Assembly (NCBI GenBank): GCA_963680875.1
Contig: OY804590.1
Location: 24,242,640-24,306,639 of the forward strand
Source: Bathymodiolus brooksi
Lineage: Eukaryota; Mollusca; Bivalvia; Mytilida; Modiolidae
Direction of reading: 5' to 3'
DNA: 64,000 nucleotides
Part shown: piece by piece, positions 1-9,994 of the stretch
Layout: each line of letters opens with the position of its first letter
Numbering within the stretch: the first letter of the stretch is position 1
Notes under the pieces: generated by a model
Seen by the model: the letters and a program-made list of their open reading frames with translations, nothing else
What the model was told of the DNA's origin: nothing
The model's database searches: none
Made by a program: the position numbers and the translations under genes

Positions 1-39
1 TTAAAAAAAGCCGAATCAACAACACATATTCCAAATACT

Positions 40-145
40 AGCACAATCAAAAGAAGATAAATTAAAAACCGAGGGAAACTCGGGTGCTACGAAAAGGATA
101 AGCAGTTCTTGCTCCACCATGTGGCAACCTGTGTAAAACTTCACA
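40..145 (-). mobile_element. 3'-end fragment of the RT element also seen at 9,995 and 15,540
   Basis: A diverged match to the stretches at about 10,140-10,215 and 15,680-15,755: the series 'aaccg..gg', 'aactc.ggtgct', 'gcagttcttgctcca' occurs in the same order. Those copies lie 3' of a reverse-transcriptase coding relic read on the minus strand, so this is probably an untranslated-tail fragment in the same orientation. No coding part is visible here. Confidence 0.5.
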
Positions 146-838
146 TGCAAAATGGTTTTTCGTTTTGAATATGACCGCCATGGGAAGTATTAGTAAATGT
201 ATGTATGAATATTTAAAGCAAATAACTTATAGTGATTGGAGATGGTTAACATTAGGAAAATTCAAGTTCTTAAAGTTTCTTCACTTTTTGTAATGTTCAT
301 GAGGAAATAGTGGATTTTTGTTTTCGTTATTCATCTGAAATGTAAAAATGATTCAAACAAGAATGGTCATTGCTTTGAAACATGATCGAATAATTCTGAT
401 AATTATGTAAACCTTCAAATTGACATGTTCACAAAAGGTGTAAAGATAAATATTAGAAACAAAACCACTCAATTAGCGCCTTAGCGGTTCTTGTGGAATG
501 ATAAACATATTAAATGTTTTAAACATGTTAAGTGTCTACAAATCTTTTAGCGATAGTATATACAATATAATGAAGTGATAATTAATTGAAATAATGTTCC
601 GTATGTTGGCCTTCTTGTAATATGCAATTTGATTGGTCTATAAAAATTGTTGACAGCACTTTCGTTTTGACTGCGAAATTGCAAATGCTATGAGAGGCAA
701 TTCATGTTAAAATAGAAATGGAAGAATATCAGGATGTATTTACCATCGAGATTCTTTTAATTGCTATATCCAGAAAGTATCTTGATTCTTATTGAAAATA
801 TCCCAAATGCTTTTTAAAACTATCCCAATGGTTTCCGT
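146..838. other. No gene seen; AT-rich spacer
   Basis: AT-rich sequence with no open frame of note, no recognisable repeat shared with the rest of the window and no RNA gene. Confidence 0.6.
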
Positions 839-846
839 ATCCAATC

Positions 847-1081
847 CAGGGCTGTCTTAACAGCATTATAGGCCCCCGACAAAACAGTGCACTGATGCCC
901 TACCTACAGAACCACTCACAGGAATACAAATGCTTAATGGTCGATAAAATTATTTATTGTATTGGTACTTCCGATAAACGCAGTGTTTAAACATTAAATA
1001 ACATGCAATACACACCATACCTAGATTAGCATGTGGCCCCCGGGCAACTGCCCATCGTGCCCATGCGCTAAGACGGCATTG
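847..1081. mobile_element. hAT-like MITE (family 1), 235 bp with 8-bp target duplication
   Basis: The ends are imperfect terminal inverted repeats: the left end reads cagggctgtcttaacagcat and the right end, reverse-complemented, reads caatgccgtcttagcgcat. The flanks are atccaatc at 839-846 and atccaacc at 1,082-1,089, a 7-of-8 match, as expected for an aged hAT insertion. GGCCCC blocks lie inside both ends. No transposase is encoded, so it would need an enzyme supplied elsewhere. A 164-aa minus-strand open frame (950-1,444) crosses the right boundary and is not a credible gene. Confidence 0.75.
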
Positions 1082-1089
1082 ATCCAACC

Positions 1090-1518
1090 CGCTCCTTATT
1101 GAAAAGATCATCATGATTACAGAAATTATAATTCTAAAATAAAATGAAACACACAAAAAATACGACATCGTCAGAACAGATAAAAAAAACTGATCGAAAA
1201 ATGGTAGAAACCTAGGTAACATATTGTAATGTTTTAAGGTGGTACCATACACTTCAGGTAAAATTTGATCTGCTCGTTTAATTTTCGTATTTTTTTGGCA
1301 GTGTGTTTGAATATATCCACTGTAATAAATATCAAAATTTTCGCAAATTCCAACCAACAGACTCAGAGCTATATACTCACTAGCCACATAGCAACTTTTC
1401 TCTCTGAGGTTTTGATCACCGAGATGCTTGAAATCTGCATACAAACATCATATGATCAAAACGTTCAACTGATCTTAAAGAGTTATCTCCCTGTAGTGTT
1501 AGGTACCACATTAAGTCA
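1090..1518. other. No gene seen
   Basis: Unique AT-rich sequence. Open frames on both strands here (950-1,444 minus, 1,265-1,603 plus) overlap each other, run into mobile elements and match nothing I recognise. Confidence 0.55.
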
Positions 1519-1529
1519 CTGTTACACGT

Positions 1530-1766
1530 GGGGCCGTCATGGTCGTAATCGTATGGTAGTTGGATTTACAACTACATGTACAATCAGTGCCTATCACCAC
1601 TAAAGTCGTGAGTTCGAACCCCGTTCATGGCGAGGTGTACTCAATACAACATTATGTGATAAAGTTTTTCAGTTACTTGCGACAGGTCGGTGGTTTTCTC
1701 CACCAATAAAACTGTCCGCTGAAATCTTGTTGAAAGTGGCATTAAACACCATAAACCAAACTAAAC
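1530..1766 (+). mobile_element. tRNA-headed SINE, full copy with perfect target duplication
   Basis: The head begins ggggccgtcatgg and carries a clear pol III B box (gagttcgaacccc), so it is tRNA-derived. The body has the conserved block gacaggtcggtggttttctc, and the 3' tail ends with cgctgaaat, gaaagtggc and ttaaacaccataaa. It is flanked by the 11-bp duplication ctgttacacgt at 1,519-1,529 and 1,767-1,777, which fixes both ends. The layout fits mollusc-wide SINEs such as RUDI of the V-SINE group; that family name is from memory and not verified. This copy has a short internal deletion between the body and tail blocks. Confidence 0.9.
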
Positions 1767-1958
1767 CTGTTACACGTATCCCGATGCTTTCAAAAAGATT
1801 CGAGATGATTTTTATAATCCTCATGGCACTCACAATAACCATAGACATAATTTCCATGAGAAATCGAATACTTTCAATAAATATAGGGATGATGGAATAA
1901 AAACGTTTACATGTATATCTAATCTAGTGAACACGACGCGTTCCTGGAATAACCTTAA

Positions 1959-2219
1959 GGGCCCGGGTGGCTCAATGAGCTAGGTAATTGGATTATTTAA
2001 CAACTCATACAAGCCTATCATCAATATGGCGTGTGTTCGAGTTCGGCTTTGTAAATTACAAAAAAGGTGCACTCGACTCGCAGCCGCAAGTGATAAAATT
2101 TACCAATTGCTTGCCCATGCCATGGTCGGTGGTTCTCTCCGGGTATTCCGGCTTCTTCTACCACTAAAACTGGTCGCCATGATACAGCTGAAATATTGCT
2201 GAAAGTGGCGTTAAACATC
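1959..2219 (+). mobile_element. SINE of a second subfamily, different tRNA-like head, same tail
   Basis: The head starts gggcccgggtggctcaatga, which fits a tRNA A box, with a B-box-like gtgttcgagttcggc. The head is unlike that of the other SINE copies, but the 3' half (ggtcggtggttctctccggg, then gctgaaatattgctgaaag) is shared. A perfect 10-bp duplication, ataaccttaa, lies at 1,949-1,958 and 2,220-2,229. The combination shows that the tail module has been paired with at least two tRNA-like heads. Confidence 0.85.
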
Positions 2220-2373
2220 ATAACCTTAACCGCTAACCATATCATTATTTTATTATTATTATTGAATAATTACATTATGTCTTCGTTTCATTTAGAAAGC
2301 CCAGTGTGATTGGTCAAAAAGTTGACGCGTGACATCGTAAATGAAACTTCATCAGTCATTGAAGCGCACAACA

Positions 2374-2535
2374 CTCAACCCCGCCCATTTCTGCGAACTA
2401 TTTTCGTACGTCTTAAAACTAATAAAACTCAACCACGCCCACTTCTGCGAACTATTTTCGTACGTCATAAAACTAATAAAATTCAACCACGCCCACTTCT
2501 GCGAACAATTTTGGAACGTCATAAAACTGATAACT
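2374..2535 (+). repeat. 54-bp tandem repeat, three units
   Basis: Units begin at about 2,374, 2,428 and 2,482, each holding the core cgcccacttctgcgaac and a cgtacgtcataaaact-like end. The period of 54 bp is a multiple of three, so several overlapping open frames appear on both strands (2,310-2,610). They are repeat artefacts and not genes. Confidence 0.85.
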
Positions 2536-3388
2536 ATACACAATAACAACAGGTGCAAATGTGGAATGTTAAAACATATATTAATAATTTCAATTGTAGT
2601 TAAAAAATAATGTAAAAATGTGATTATTAGTATTTAAAACAATTATTGCAGTATTATATGATCGTAAAAGTATAGACAGAAGTATCCTTTTTGATATGAG
2701 GGCTATCGTGCATCATTTAAAATATAGTTCGGTCAAGTCTTTCACACGACAATAAAACTACAAAAGATTGCATTCGATTCTTAATACAAACAGTATATAA
2801 GATCTGGAACACATCTGGACAATTTACAATATAATTGAATTTAGTTCTTTTATTGCTCCTACTTTTAATTCTAAAATAGTTCAATTAAATTTAAACAAGC
2901 AGAATACACGTAAAACGTGATGCAAAGCATCAATTCACCGCAAAATTATTAATCTATGACATGTTTTGATCTTTTAAAGTATTTTCTAAATTCAGTAATG
3001 AAGGCCATTTTAGATTAAGGATGTGGTACTTACATTTGCAAGAGGACAATTCAAAACCCATTCAGCGCAGCTTTTATCCGTTGTCTATCAGAAACAAGAA
3101 TTTCCTGTGGCGGTCATGTTGTTTGTTAATTCGGTATGAAATGACGTCATTCCAGTAATGTTTGTTCCAATGTTTTAAAACATTTTATACAGTGGGCAGT
3201 CAGAAACAAGAAATGTATGTATCAGTCGTGTTTTCTGTCCCGTCAAAAGGAAATGAGAAATATTGTTAAAGAACCTCTTTCTGATTTGTTCCAATTGGTG
3301 GTTTCAAAGGAGATTTGCTTTAATATTTCTTAATCATGAACATGTATATTGCGGACGGCAACCATGCTTTTATTGACTGATGAAAAAC
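2536..3388. other. No gene seen
   Basis: AT-rich. The phrase cagaaacaagaa occurs at about 3,089 and 3,191, a weak hint of an old duplication. Nothing else is recognisable. Confidence 0.55.
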
Positions 3389-3611
3389 ATTGTTTGCTTG
3401 TTTGCTTGATGGTGTTTAACGCCACTTTCAACAATATTTCAGTTATATGGTGGCGGTCAGTTTTATTGGTGGAGGAAACCGCAGTTCCCGGAGAGAACCA
3501 CCGACCTGTCGCAAGTCACTGGCACATTTTATCACATAATGTTGTACACCTCGCCCTGGTCGAGATTCGAACACATAACCTCAGTGGTGATCGGTACTGG
3601 TTGCATAGCTG
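3389..3611 (-). mobile_element. SINE copy, minus strand, head replaced
   Basis: Read on the minus strand, the tail, body and B box of the common SINE are present (caccgacctgtcgcaagtca and ggtgatcggtactgg on the plus strand). Homology stops at about 3,610, where a GC-rich foldback begins, so the tRNA-like 5' head is missing. A caaacaaacaag-like simple tail lies at about 3,389-3,406. Confidence 0.85.
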
Positions 3612-3700
3612 GTTGTTTTGTAGTCGCCGCGCAAGCGCGGTACACGGCGACTACAAAACAACCGAAAAAACCACGCGTGCGCGGCGACTACAAAACAACC
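3611..3700. repeat. GC-rich hairpin with a third arm copy
   Basis: The left arm ggttgttttgtagtcgccg (3,611-3,629) is perfectly complementary to cggcgactacaaaacaacc (3,645-3,663). The same right arm recurs directly at 3,682-3,700. Loops are CpG-rich (gcgcaagcgcgg, ccacgcgtgcg) in an otherwise AT-rich area. It abuts the truncated SINE. Confidence 0.9.
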
Positions 3701-3889
3701 GATAGAAAATAGGGAGCAAGTGCGGAGATCTAATTATAATTAGATTGACTCAAGTCCGGGTATTGCATTGCGCAAGCCATTTGACATTATCATTGTTATG
3801 ATTCTTTACCCGACCTGATAGAACGTCAGAGCGTCATTTATTGAACCCATGATTTTCCTCTCTTCATCCCGGAGAATCCTTATGATGAT

Positions 3890-4222
3890 GATGCCAAACG
3901 TCATTAGCAATACAATGGCAAGATTAATACCCACTCCGCAATGGATAAGCAATTGTTGGTTTTATGGGTAATTAGCGGGTCAACGTAAAAGCCATTACAA
4001 ATGTAGGTCAGACGTGAAAATGGAATGTCTGTCACTAGCAGGATGTCAAACGCCATGAGCAATGCATTGGTCAGATTACTGAAAAATCATCATCAAATAC
4101 ATTTTTGTTTCTCAATGGATAAGAAATTATATTGGTTTTATGAGTAATTAGCGAGTCAACGGGAAATCAATTACAAATGCAGGTCATTTCCTGGACATGT
4201 AGGTTGAAAATCACATGTTTGT
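3890..4222 (+). repeat. Diverged tandem duplication of about 150-180 bp
   Basis: Two successive segments share the order 'caaacg.cat.agcaat.ca', 'caatggataag', 'ttggttttatg.gtaattagcg.gtcaac', 'attacaaatg.aggtca' and 'tgt.tgtcac'. The first copy is about 3,890-4,035 and the second about 4,042-4,222. Divergence shows an old event. Origin unknown. Confidence 0.7.
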
Positions 4223-4834
4223 CACTTTTTGATCAGTTTCACATTTAACACCTTTATGTCCAGCATACAAAAATATAAGAGATCAAAGTTTTCAAGAAAT
4301 TGTTGATCATGTATTTATACCCTGTCTGGATTTCACGGAGTTGTCGCCCTTATAAACACTACAATTTTCAATTGGGGATACATGTTATTATTTTAACAAA
4401 GAGTGTGGTGATTTCTTCGATCGGATAGGTAACAGTATGTTAAAAAGGATGTATGTTTTCCGATCAAGTGCTTTAAATATTGATTGAAATATAGTTTTAA
4501 TGTATTACCTCAGCTATTATCTATTTTTATTTTATATTGTAATATGTACATAATTATATTTTAGACGCACAGCAGGTACCCCTCCTGTTTGTGCCCCCGA
4601 TATAAAGAGGTAGTTATTCTAAATAAACATATATACACCTATATGAAAAACTCAGGCAATACCCTTTATTACTTAATATTGCGTGCATACATTAACCTCG
4701 AGTTAACGAGATTCATCAACAAAGCCTCGTTCTGAATAACACGTTTGCACGTCTTCATATCCATTGTTACTGTCTGGCTTTGTTCAATGTTTATCCATAA
4801 TATGTACACTCAATGAAAGCATCATCATTTATGT
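4223..4834. other. No gene seen
   Basis: AT-rich sequence without recognisable features. Confidence 0.55.
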
Positions 4835-5101
4835 AGGGGCTGGTCGTAGCCCTGATCGTATGGTAGTTAGATCTACAACTACCTATGCAATCAGTGTCTA
4901 TCACCGGTGATGTAGTGAGTTCGAATCTCGATCAGGGTGAGGTGTACAACATTATGTAAATAAAGTTTGTTAGTGACTTGCGACAGGTCGGTGGTTTTCT
5001 CCGGGTCCACCGGTTTCCTCCACCAATAAAACTGACCGCCACGATACAACTGAAATATTTTGAAAGTTGCGTTAAACACCATCAAACAAACAAACAAACA
5101 A
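4835..5101 (+). mobile_element. SINE copy, near full length
   Basis: The head gatcgtatggtagttagat, B box gagttcgaatctcg, body gacaggtcggtggttttctc and tail ctgaccgccacgatacaact are all present in order. It ends in a (CAAA)n run at about 5,083-5,101, the typical 3' simple repeat. No convincing target duplication is seen. Confidence 0.88.
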
Positions 5102-5252
5102 AAATTCTTTTTTGTATTTCTTTTCGTTTGACATCGGGGACTAAGCGTGTGTAGATGGTGCAGATACATGAAAATATAATTTTAATTTGACAGTAATCTT
5201 TGTGTTAAGGCTATATACACAATATTGCTGAGTTAGGTTGCTGTCAATTTAA

Positions 5253-5270
5253 TATATATATATATATATG
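5253..5270. repeat. (TA)n microsatellite
   Basis: A short run of alternating TA between the two SINE copies. Confidence 0.85.
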
Positions 5271-5308
5271 TACCATCTATGCATGCTAAAACAAAAGTCT
5301 TTAGTCTA

Positions 5309-5510
5309 TCAACGCCACTTTCAACAATATTTCAGTTATATCGTGGCGGTCAGTTTGATTGGTGGAGGAAACCGGAGTACCAGGAGAAAACAACCGACCT
5401 GTGGCAAGTCACTGACAAACTTTATCACATAATGTTGTATCGAGTACACCTCGCTAGGAACGGGATTCAAACTCATGATTGCATAGGTAGTTGTAAATTC
5501 AACGACAACC
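5309..5510 (-). mobile_element. SINE copy, minus strand
   Basis: Plus-strand text aacgccactttcaacaatat at the left is the reversed tail, and cgggattcaaactcatgatt near the right is the reversed B box. The extreme 5' head is lost. It lies opposite in orientation to the copy at 4,835, about 210 bp away. Confidence 0.87.
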
Positions 5511-6149
5511 ACTCCCTTGTATGAAGTCTGTCTCGTACGAACTAAGGAATAAGTCGGCGAGAAGAGGAGCACAGTGTGTACCCCTATGTATGCCTACTTT
5601 CTGTTGAAAAACACAGCAAATATGTTGTCTATCAAAAACACGAACATTCTGATGATACCAGTTTCAGAGAACATTTTGGTAGAATCAGGGTGTTTTTTGT
5701 TTTTACAAAATAAAATTGGTCCCTTCCTAAAAAAGGTATTTGTATCTATGTTGGCCATTCTTGGACAAGCACGCTAACATATCATCACTGTGGTGGTCTT
5801 ACATCTTTGCTATTAACTATTACAATATACATATTTTTTCAGCTTACCATTGTGGGGAAATTGACCTCATGTACTAATCAATAATTTAAAAGCAGGTGGC
5901 AAGAATAGCTTTCCATATAAACTGCATTTAATATGTGTGTTTGATATGTCTGTACGTGTATGGTATTCTGTCATACATTGTACAACTGTTCCAAGAAAAT
6001 AAAGATTATATTAGAATATAGTCTTTTTAATCTATAGTTTCTTGACAATTAGAGAGTGAGGCCAGAACATAACTCTTCGAAATTCAAAGTTATTCCAATT
6101 ATAAAGTAGTATATGGGTACGGACAAATTAGCATTTGAGGGGGAGCAAT
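5511..6149. other. No gene seen
   Basis: AT-rich. A 67-aa open frame (5,574-5,777) matches nothing I know. Confidence 0.55.
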
Positions 6150-6350
6150 GGGGAGCAACCGGAAGTCACGTGACCGGAAGTGACGTGACCGGAAGTGACC
6201 ATATCCGGAAGTATATTATGCGCATGCGCAACCGGAAGTTGTGCCATACCCACCCTAGTGGGGACTTTTGACCGGAAGTGACAAAGTCACGTGACCGGAA
6301 GAGGACCTGTCCGGAAGTGGCCATGACAGGAAGTAGGTTCTCCGCATGCC
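6150..6350. promoter_or_regulatory. Dense ETS / E-box / NRF1-like motif cluster 1
   Basis: Eight CCGGAA cores (6,159, 6,174, 6,189, 6,205, 6,232, 6,272, 6,294, 6,311) lie in about 160 bp, most as the full ETS consensus ACCGGAAGT. CACGTG E-boxes sit between them, TGACGTGA is CRE-like, and a perfect palindrome TGCGCATGCGCA at 6,219-6,230 equals the NRF1 consensus. All are well-known motifs of TATA-less metazoan promoters. No gene follows on either strand, so function is unproven. The motifs could instead be a short tandem repeat that happens to spell them: accggaagtgacgtg recurs with a period of about 15. Confidence 0.5.
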
Positions 6351-6408
6351 CGGCTGAGAGGTGAGAGGCTATGTAGTTAGCCTATGTATATAGTTGAAGA
6401 AAAAAAAA

Positions 6409-6508
6409 TATCAGAAAGACTGATGTCAAGAAGAAGAAAAAAGAGAAAAAAAAATATATCAGAAAGACTGATAAAAAAAAAAAAAAAAGATATCAGAAAC
6501 ACTGATAT
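6409..6508. repeat. Three small hairpins in an A-rich tract
   Basis: The element atcagaaagactgat (arms atcag/ctgat) occurs at 6,409-6,423 and 6,458-6,472. A longer version, atatcagaaacactgatat, is at 6,490-6,508. They are separated by runs of A and AG. Open frames on both strands here are low-complexity artefacts. Confidence 0.85.
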
Positions 6509-6577
6509 AAAAAAAAAGAAGAAAAAAAAAAAGAGGTTAATGCAGCCTCTATCTATAGAGCCAGTCCTTGGTATTCT

Positions 6578-6650
6578 GGGGAGCAACCGGAAGTCACGTG
6601 ACCGGAAGTGACGTGACCGGAAGTGACGTCAGTCACGTGACCGGAAGTGA
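6578..6650. promoter_or_regulatory. ETS / E-box / CRE motif cluster 2
   Basis: The first 50 bp (6,578-6,627) are identical to 6,150-6,199. CCGGAAGT occurs at 6,587, 6,602, 6,617 and 6,641, a perfect CRE TGACGTCA at 6,624-6,631, and CACGTGA repeats between them. It runs directly into a truncated SINE. As with cluster 1, the motif identity is seen; promoter activity is inference. Confidence 0.5.
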
Positions 6651-6811
6651 CCGGTACCTGGAAAAAGCCACCGACCTGTCGCAAGTCACTGACAAACTTT
6701 ATCACATAATGTTGTATCGAGTACACCTCACCATGCACGGGGTTCGAACTCATAACTTTAGTGGTGATAGGCACTGATTAAACAGGTAGTTGTAAATCCA
6801 ACTGCCATACG
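6651..6811 (-). mobile_element. SINE copy, minus strand, tail lost
   Basis: The reversed body (caccgacctgtcgcaagtca), B box (ggggttcgaactcataactt) and head (ggtagttgtaaatccaactg) are present, but the tail is replaced by motif cluster 2 at about 6,650. Confidence 0.85.
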
Positions 6812-6927
6812 ACGCCCCATATTTCCTTCGAAAGACGTCCACATGATGATTGGTAATCCCTCTAGAAATATGTTTTTCTCGAGTTATAACTTTAGTAAGA
6901 TGAACATAAAATAAATTTGCCTATTTA

Positions 6928-7140
6928 CAGGGCCGGATTTACATGAAAAGAGGCCCTAGACTATTTCGCTAGCCCCCCCCCCCCCCAAAAAAAAAATAAT
7001 CTCCCACCCGCACTACTAGAGGCAGATGGAAGATTGTTTAATCAATTTGAATAAAGGTGATGATGATTAAGGGTGTTTAAAATTCTGCAATATTCTGAAG
7101 TGGAGTGCAACTGTGCAAATACAATGTAATAATTTTGACA
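6928..7140 (-). mobile_element. hAT-like MITE (family 2), truncated reversed copy
   Basis: It begins cagggccggattt, then runs through aggccctag, ttaatcaatttgaataaagg and gggtgtttaaaattctgcaa. That is the reverse complement of the right half of the element at 7,766-8,105. A run of C followed by A at 6,975-6,996 expanded inside it. The other terminus is not found. Confidence 0.7.
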
Positions 7141-7540
7141 GTTTTAATTCTAATTTATTAAATCATATGCTAAATTCTTATCAAGGATTGTACACCCAAT
7201 GTTTTTTTTCTTCAAACAGTTTTATTGCGTTTAGATGTCGTTTCACGATTATATGTGTGTCAGAACAATAAGGTGTCGTATTCATAGGGTGTCGGGATAA
7301 CGGGGTGACACCACACAATACATAATGCAAATCTTGAATATAAATATCATATCAAATATTATCATTCTATTGAATCAGGATTTGGTCTTAGCTGTCGAAC
7401 CCTAGCTCTTTTGGTCTTTTTTTCCATAGATTTATGGTCACAAAATAAAAATATCGACCACAAAAACAAAAGCAACAAACCAAAAATCAATCAATCAAAT
7501 CAAAAAGAATAACAAAAGATCTACGTCTTCTTAGCTAGAT

Positions 7541-7712
7541 CTGATTATTTTCCTTATTTGGTTTTATTATCGTCTCTTAAGCTTACAAGAATTGTGATAA
7601 TTGTTAACTGACGTCTTGGTCTAGAACAAAGCGGACATCATCATCATCTCATTGACTTATTCTCGCCATGATATAGCTGATAAATTCCTGAGTTGGCGTT
7701 AAACAACACTCA
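7541..7712. repeat. Repeat module and SINE-like tail
   Basis: At 7,545-7,610, ttttccttatttgg, attatcgtctctta and acaagaattgtgataattgt match modules near 8,150 and 8,450. At 7,660-7,710, gccatgatatagctgataaa and gttggcgttaaac followed by actcactcac look like the 3' tail of another SINE family, detached from any head. Confidence 0.55.
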
Positions 7713-7765
7713 CTCACTATATCAATGTGGGGAAACTGTCAAACAAACAAACGAAAACAACAACA

Positions 7766-8105
7766 CAGTGCTGGATTTCCCTATAGTCTCGATAGGCTGA
7801 AGCCTAGGGCTTCAAAACTTAGGGGGCCTCCGGCCAAGGTGTATAATATTTTTTTAACACTGTTATTGGACTTTCATACTTATGTTGTCATAGCGTACTG
7901 TACTTTCAAAACAACATTTCAGTAATTTTCCTTACACATTTGCACTCCATTTCAGAATATTACAGAATTTTAAACACCCTCATCATCTTCGCCTTTATTG
8001 AAATTGATTAAACACACTTCCCGCCTCCACTCGTGAAGATGGGGAATTAGGAGGGCCTCACAAGTGGAATAGCCTGGGGCCTCTCTTTATCTAAATCCGG
8101 CACTG
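7766..8105 (+). mobile_element. hAT-like MITE (family 2), complete, 8-bp target duplication
   Basis: The terminal inverted repeats read cagtgctggattt on the left and, reverse-complemented, cagtgccggattt on the right. Flanks are caacaaca (7,758-7,765) and taacaaca (8,106-8,113), a 7-of-8 match. Length is 340 bp and no transposase is encoded. It sits inside, and separates, copies of the 7,541/8,120 repeat module. A 66-aa open frame (7,725-7,925) overlaps it and is not a gene. Confidence 0.8.
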
Positions 8106-8113
8106 TAACAACA

Positions 8114-8490
8114 TTATATAGACGGTCTTCGCAGTTCGTCACTTTCCTTATAAGGTGTTAATATGGTCTCTTTAGATTACAAGAATTGTGATAATTGTTA
8201 TCTGACGTGGGCAGTGACGTCACTTCTATGGTCTCTTTCATGAGTGTTTTAACAAAAACCACCATTCTCTGGTGATTTGACAAACTTTATGACTCACAGA
8301 GATGCTACCTCACAATCATGAGTGAATAGCATGGTCTGTTACAGGTGTACTATGAGAAAACCACCATACTCTCGTAATTTGACCAACTTTATCACTCACA
8401 CAGATGCTAACCCACATTTGTCTGTGATATATACGGTCTTCGCAGTTGGTCACTTTCCTTATTTGGTGTTATTATCGTCTCTTACAGAAA
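8114..8490 (+). repeat. Two diverged copies of an approximately 300-bp module
   Basis: The phrases acggtcttcgcagtt, gtcactttccttat and ggtgtta occur at about 8,121 and 8,432. Between them, aaaccaccat, atttgac, aactttat and actcac occurs twice (about 8,257 and 8,358), followed by agatgcta. The 5' partner is at 7,541. This is a local, old tandem duplication of unknown origin. Confidence 0.6.
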
Positions 8491-9990
8491 AACGCCATGG
8501 TCTTAACAAGTTAGCGTGAAAATTTAAATGACAGTAAATAAAAGACATTTGTGTTAATGAATGTTAAAAATAGTATACCGTAAGGTAGAATTTGGTCATT
8601 GAAGTTGCATGTAGCACCAATTAATGGAGATCGCCATTTTTCGAAACTCTTCAATGTGAGGAGACAAAAGGCATAATCCATTCTCGGATTATTCCTGCAA
8701 TTAAAGATCTTCCGAAAGAGCCATGACTTCGTGCAATCGGTATCGTATATTATAGCAGCATTGCTCAGTTGCAATTTTATCATTAAAAATTATGTAAATC
8801 GTAAAATAACGTCGTATATTTATCTTTTGATATTTACAAAATCAATATGACTTCATTTCAAACATTTTATTGCACTAACGAAAAGGGAAAGTGTGAGAAG
8901 AATTTTTTTTTGTAATTACCGATCAGTTAACACAACGAAAAACACGGGAAAGTACGACAGCATTGGCGACAAAAAAGAAAAAAGCATATGTACGCATAAA
9001 ACGAGTTAAAAGTGACAGTTATTTATCCTACGGCCAATCATGTAAAACATTGAATTATATGTAGATCCCCTCCCCCCAATACAAATAAACTCATTTGTTT
9101 TATGAAAATGTAACATGGGATGGGTATATTAAGAAAAAAAAATAGGACGATATACAAATTGTTAACATTGTATTGCAGTTGATCTGATATTAAAACATAA
9201 CCAAAAGGGCTCGATGTTGGGATGAGTCAACATTTATTTATTTATTTATTCAACTAACATGATCTGTCTCCGTGACGTCACATGGAGAGGTGTCATGGCC
9301 GTTTACACTACGACAGGAAATTCCAAATATTCATATTTCTAATTGGGTATGTTAATAAAGGTGTTTTTTATTTAATAATTAGTTATTTACGAATAAAAAG
9401 TTACAATGTATTGAATTATAACAATTGTTCAACTGACTGGAGTTTTCCTTAGAAGCAACACTTCTGGAATACTGTTGATGGTGATGTCAAAACACCTATG
9501 TGTAATACGAGCCTAAATGGTGATAATTACTTGCTGTCTTACAGAAGCTTGTCTTTGTCTACATCTAGAGATTATGCTTTCAATTCCAGTTAAATATCAA
9601 ACACGAATCGCCAATAGAAAATAGACGAGTTTTTGGTTTACCGCCAATATTCAAAATGCAATTTTTTTCATTTTGAACAACCTCGGATTTCATCTAATCT
9701 TTGTGTGTGTGTGTGTGGTTTTTTTTTCAACCCGAGGGTTTAATATTTTCTTTTTTTATTGTACGCTCTGCAAAGGAGACTTTTAATGTGTATCTGTATA
9801 AGCAGATACAAATCCTACTACCAAATACAGAGTTTCTCCAGTTAATTTTCATGCGAAAACACGTAATGAAAATGGTTTTTCTCACAAATATATTTTATTT
9901 CTGATTTTTGGCAAAAAAGAAACAATATTCCAACAACATTTATATTTTGCCCAAGGATTGGAAAAAAAGAAGTAAAAAAGATTCACTCGG
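8491..9990. other. No gene seen; contains short microsatellites
   Basis: Unique AT-rich DNA with an ATTT tract at about 9,233-9,250 and a GT tract at about 9,702-9,718. Open frames of 67-90 aa here are unrecognised and compositionally poor. Confidence 0.55.
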
Positions 9991-9994
9991 AAGA

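Noticed and set aside
950..1444. 164-aa minus-strand open frame
   Set aside because: It crosses the boundary of a hAT-like MITE, overlaps an open frame on the other strand and has no recognisable domain.
1530..1766. True tRNA genes in the SINE heads
   Set aside because: B boxes are good, but the heads do not fold as complete cloverleaves and are joined to SINE bodies.
2310..2610. Overlapping open frames on both strands
   Set aside because: Produced by a 54-bp tandem repeat, a multiple of three.
6377..6777. Four overlapping open frames of 69-75 aa
   Set aside because: Low-complexity A/AG tract, promoter-motif repeats and a reversed SINE; no protein signal.
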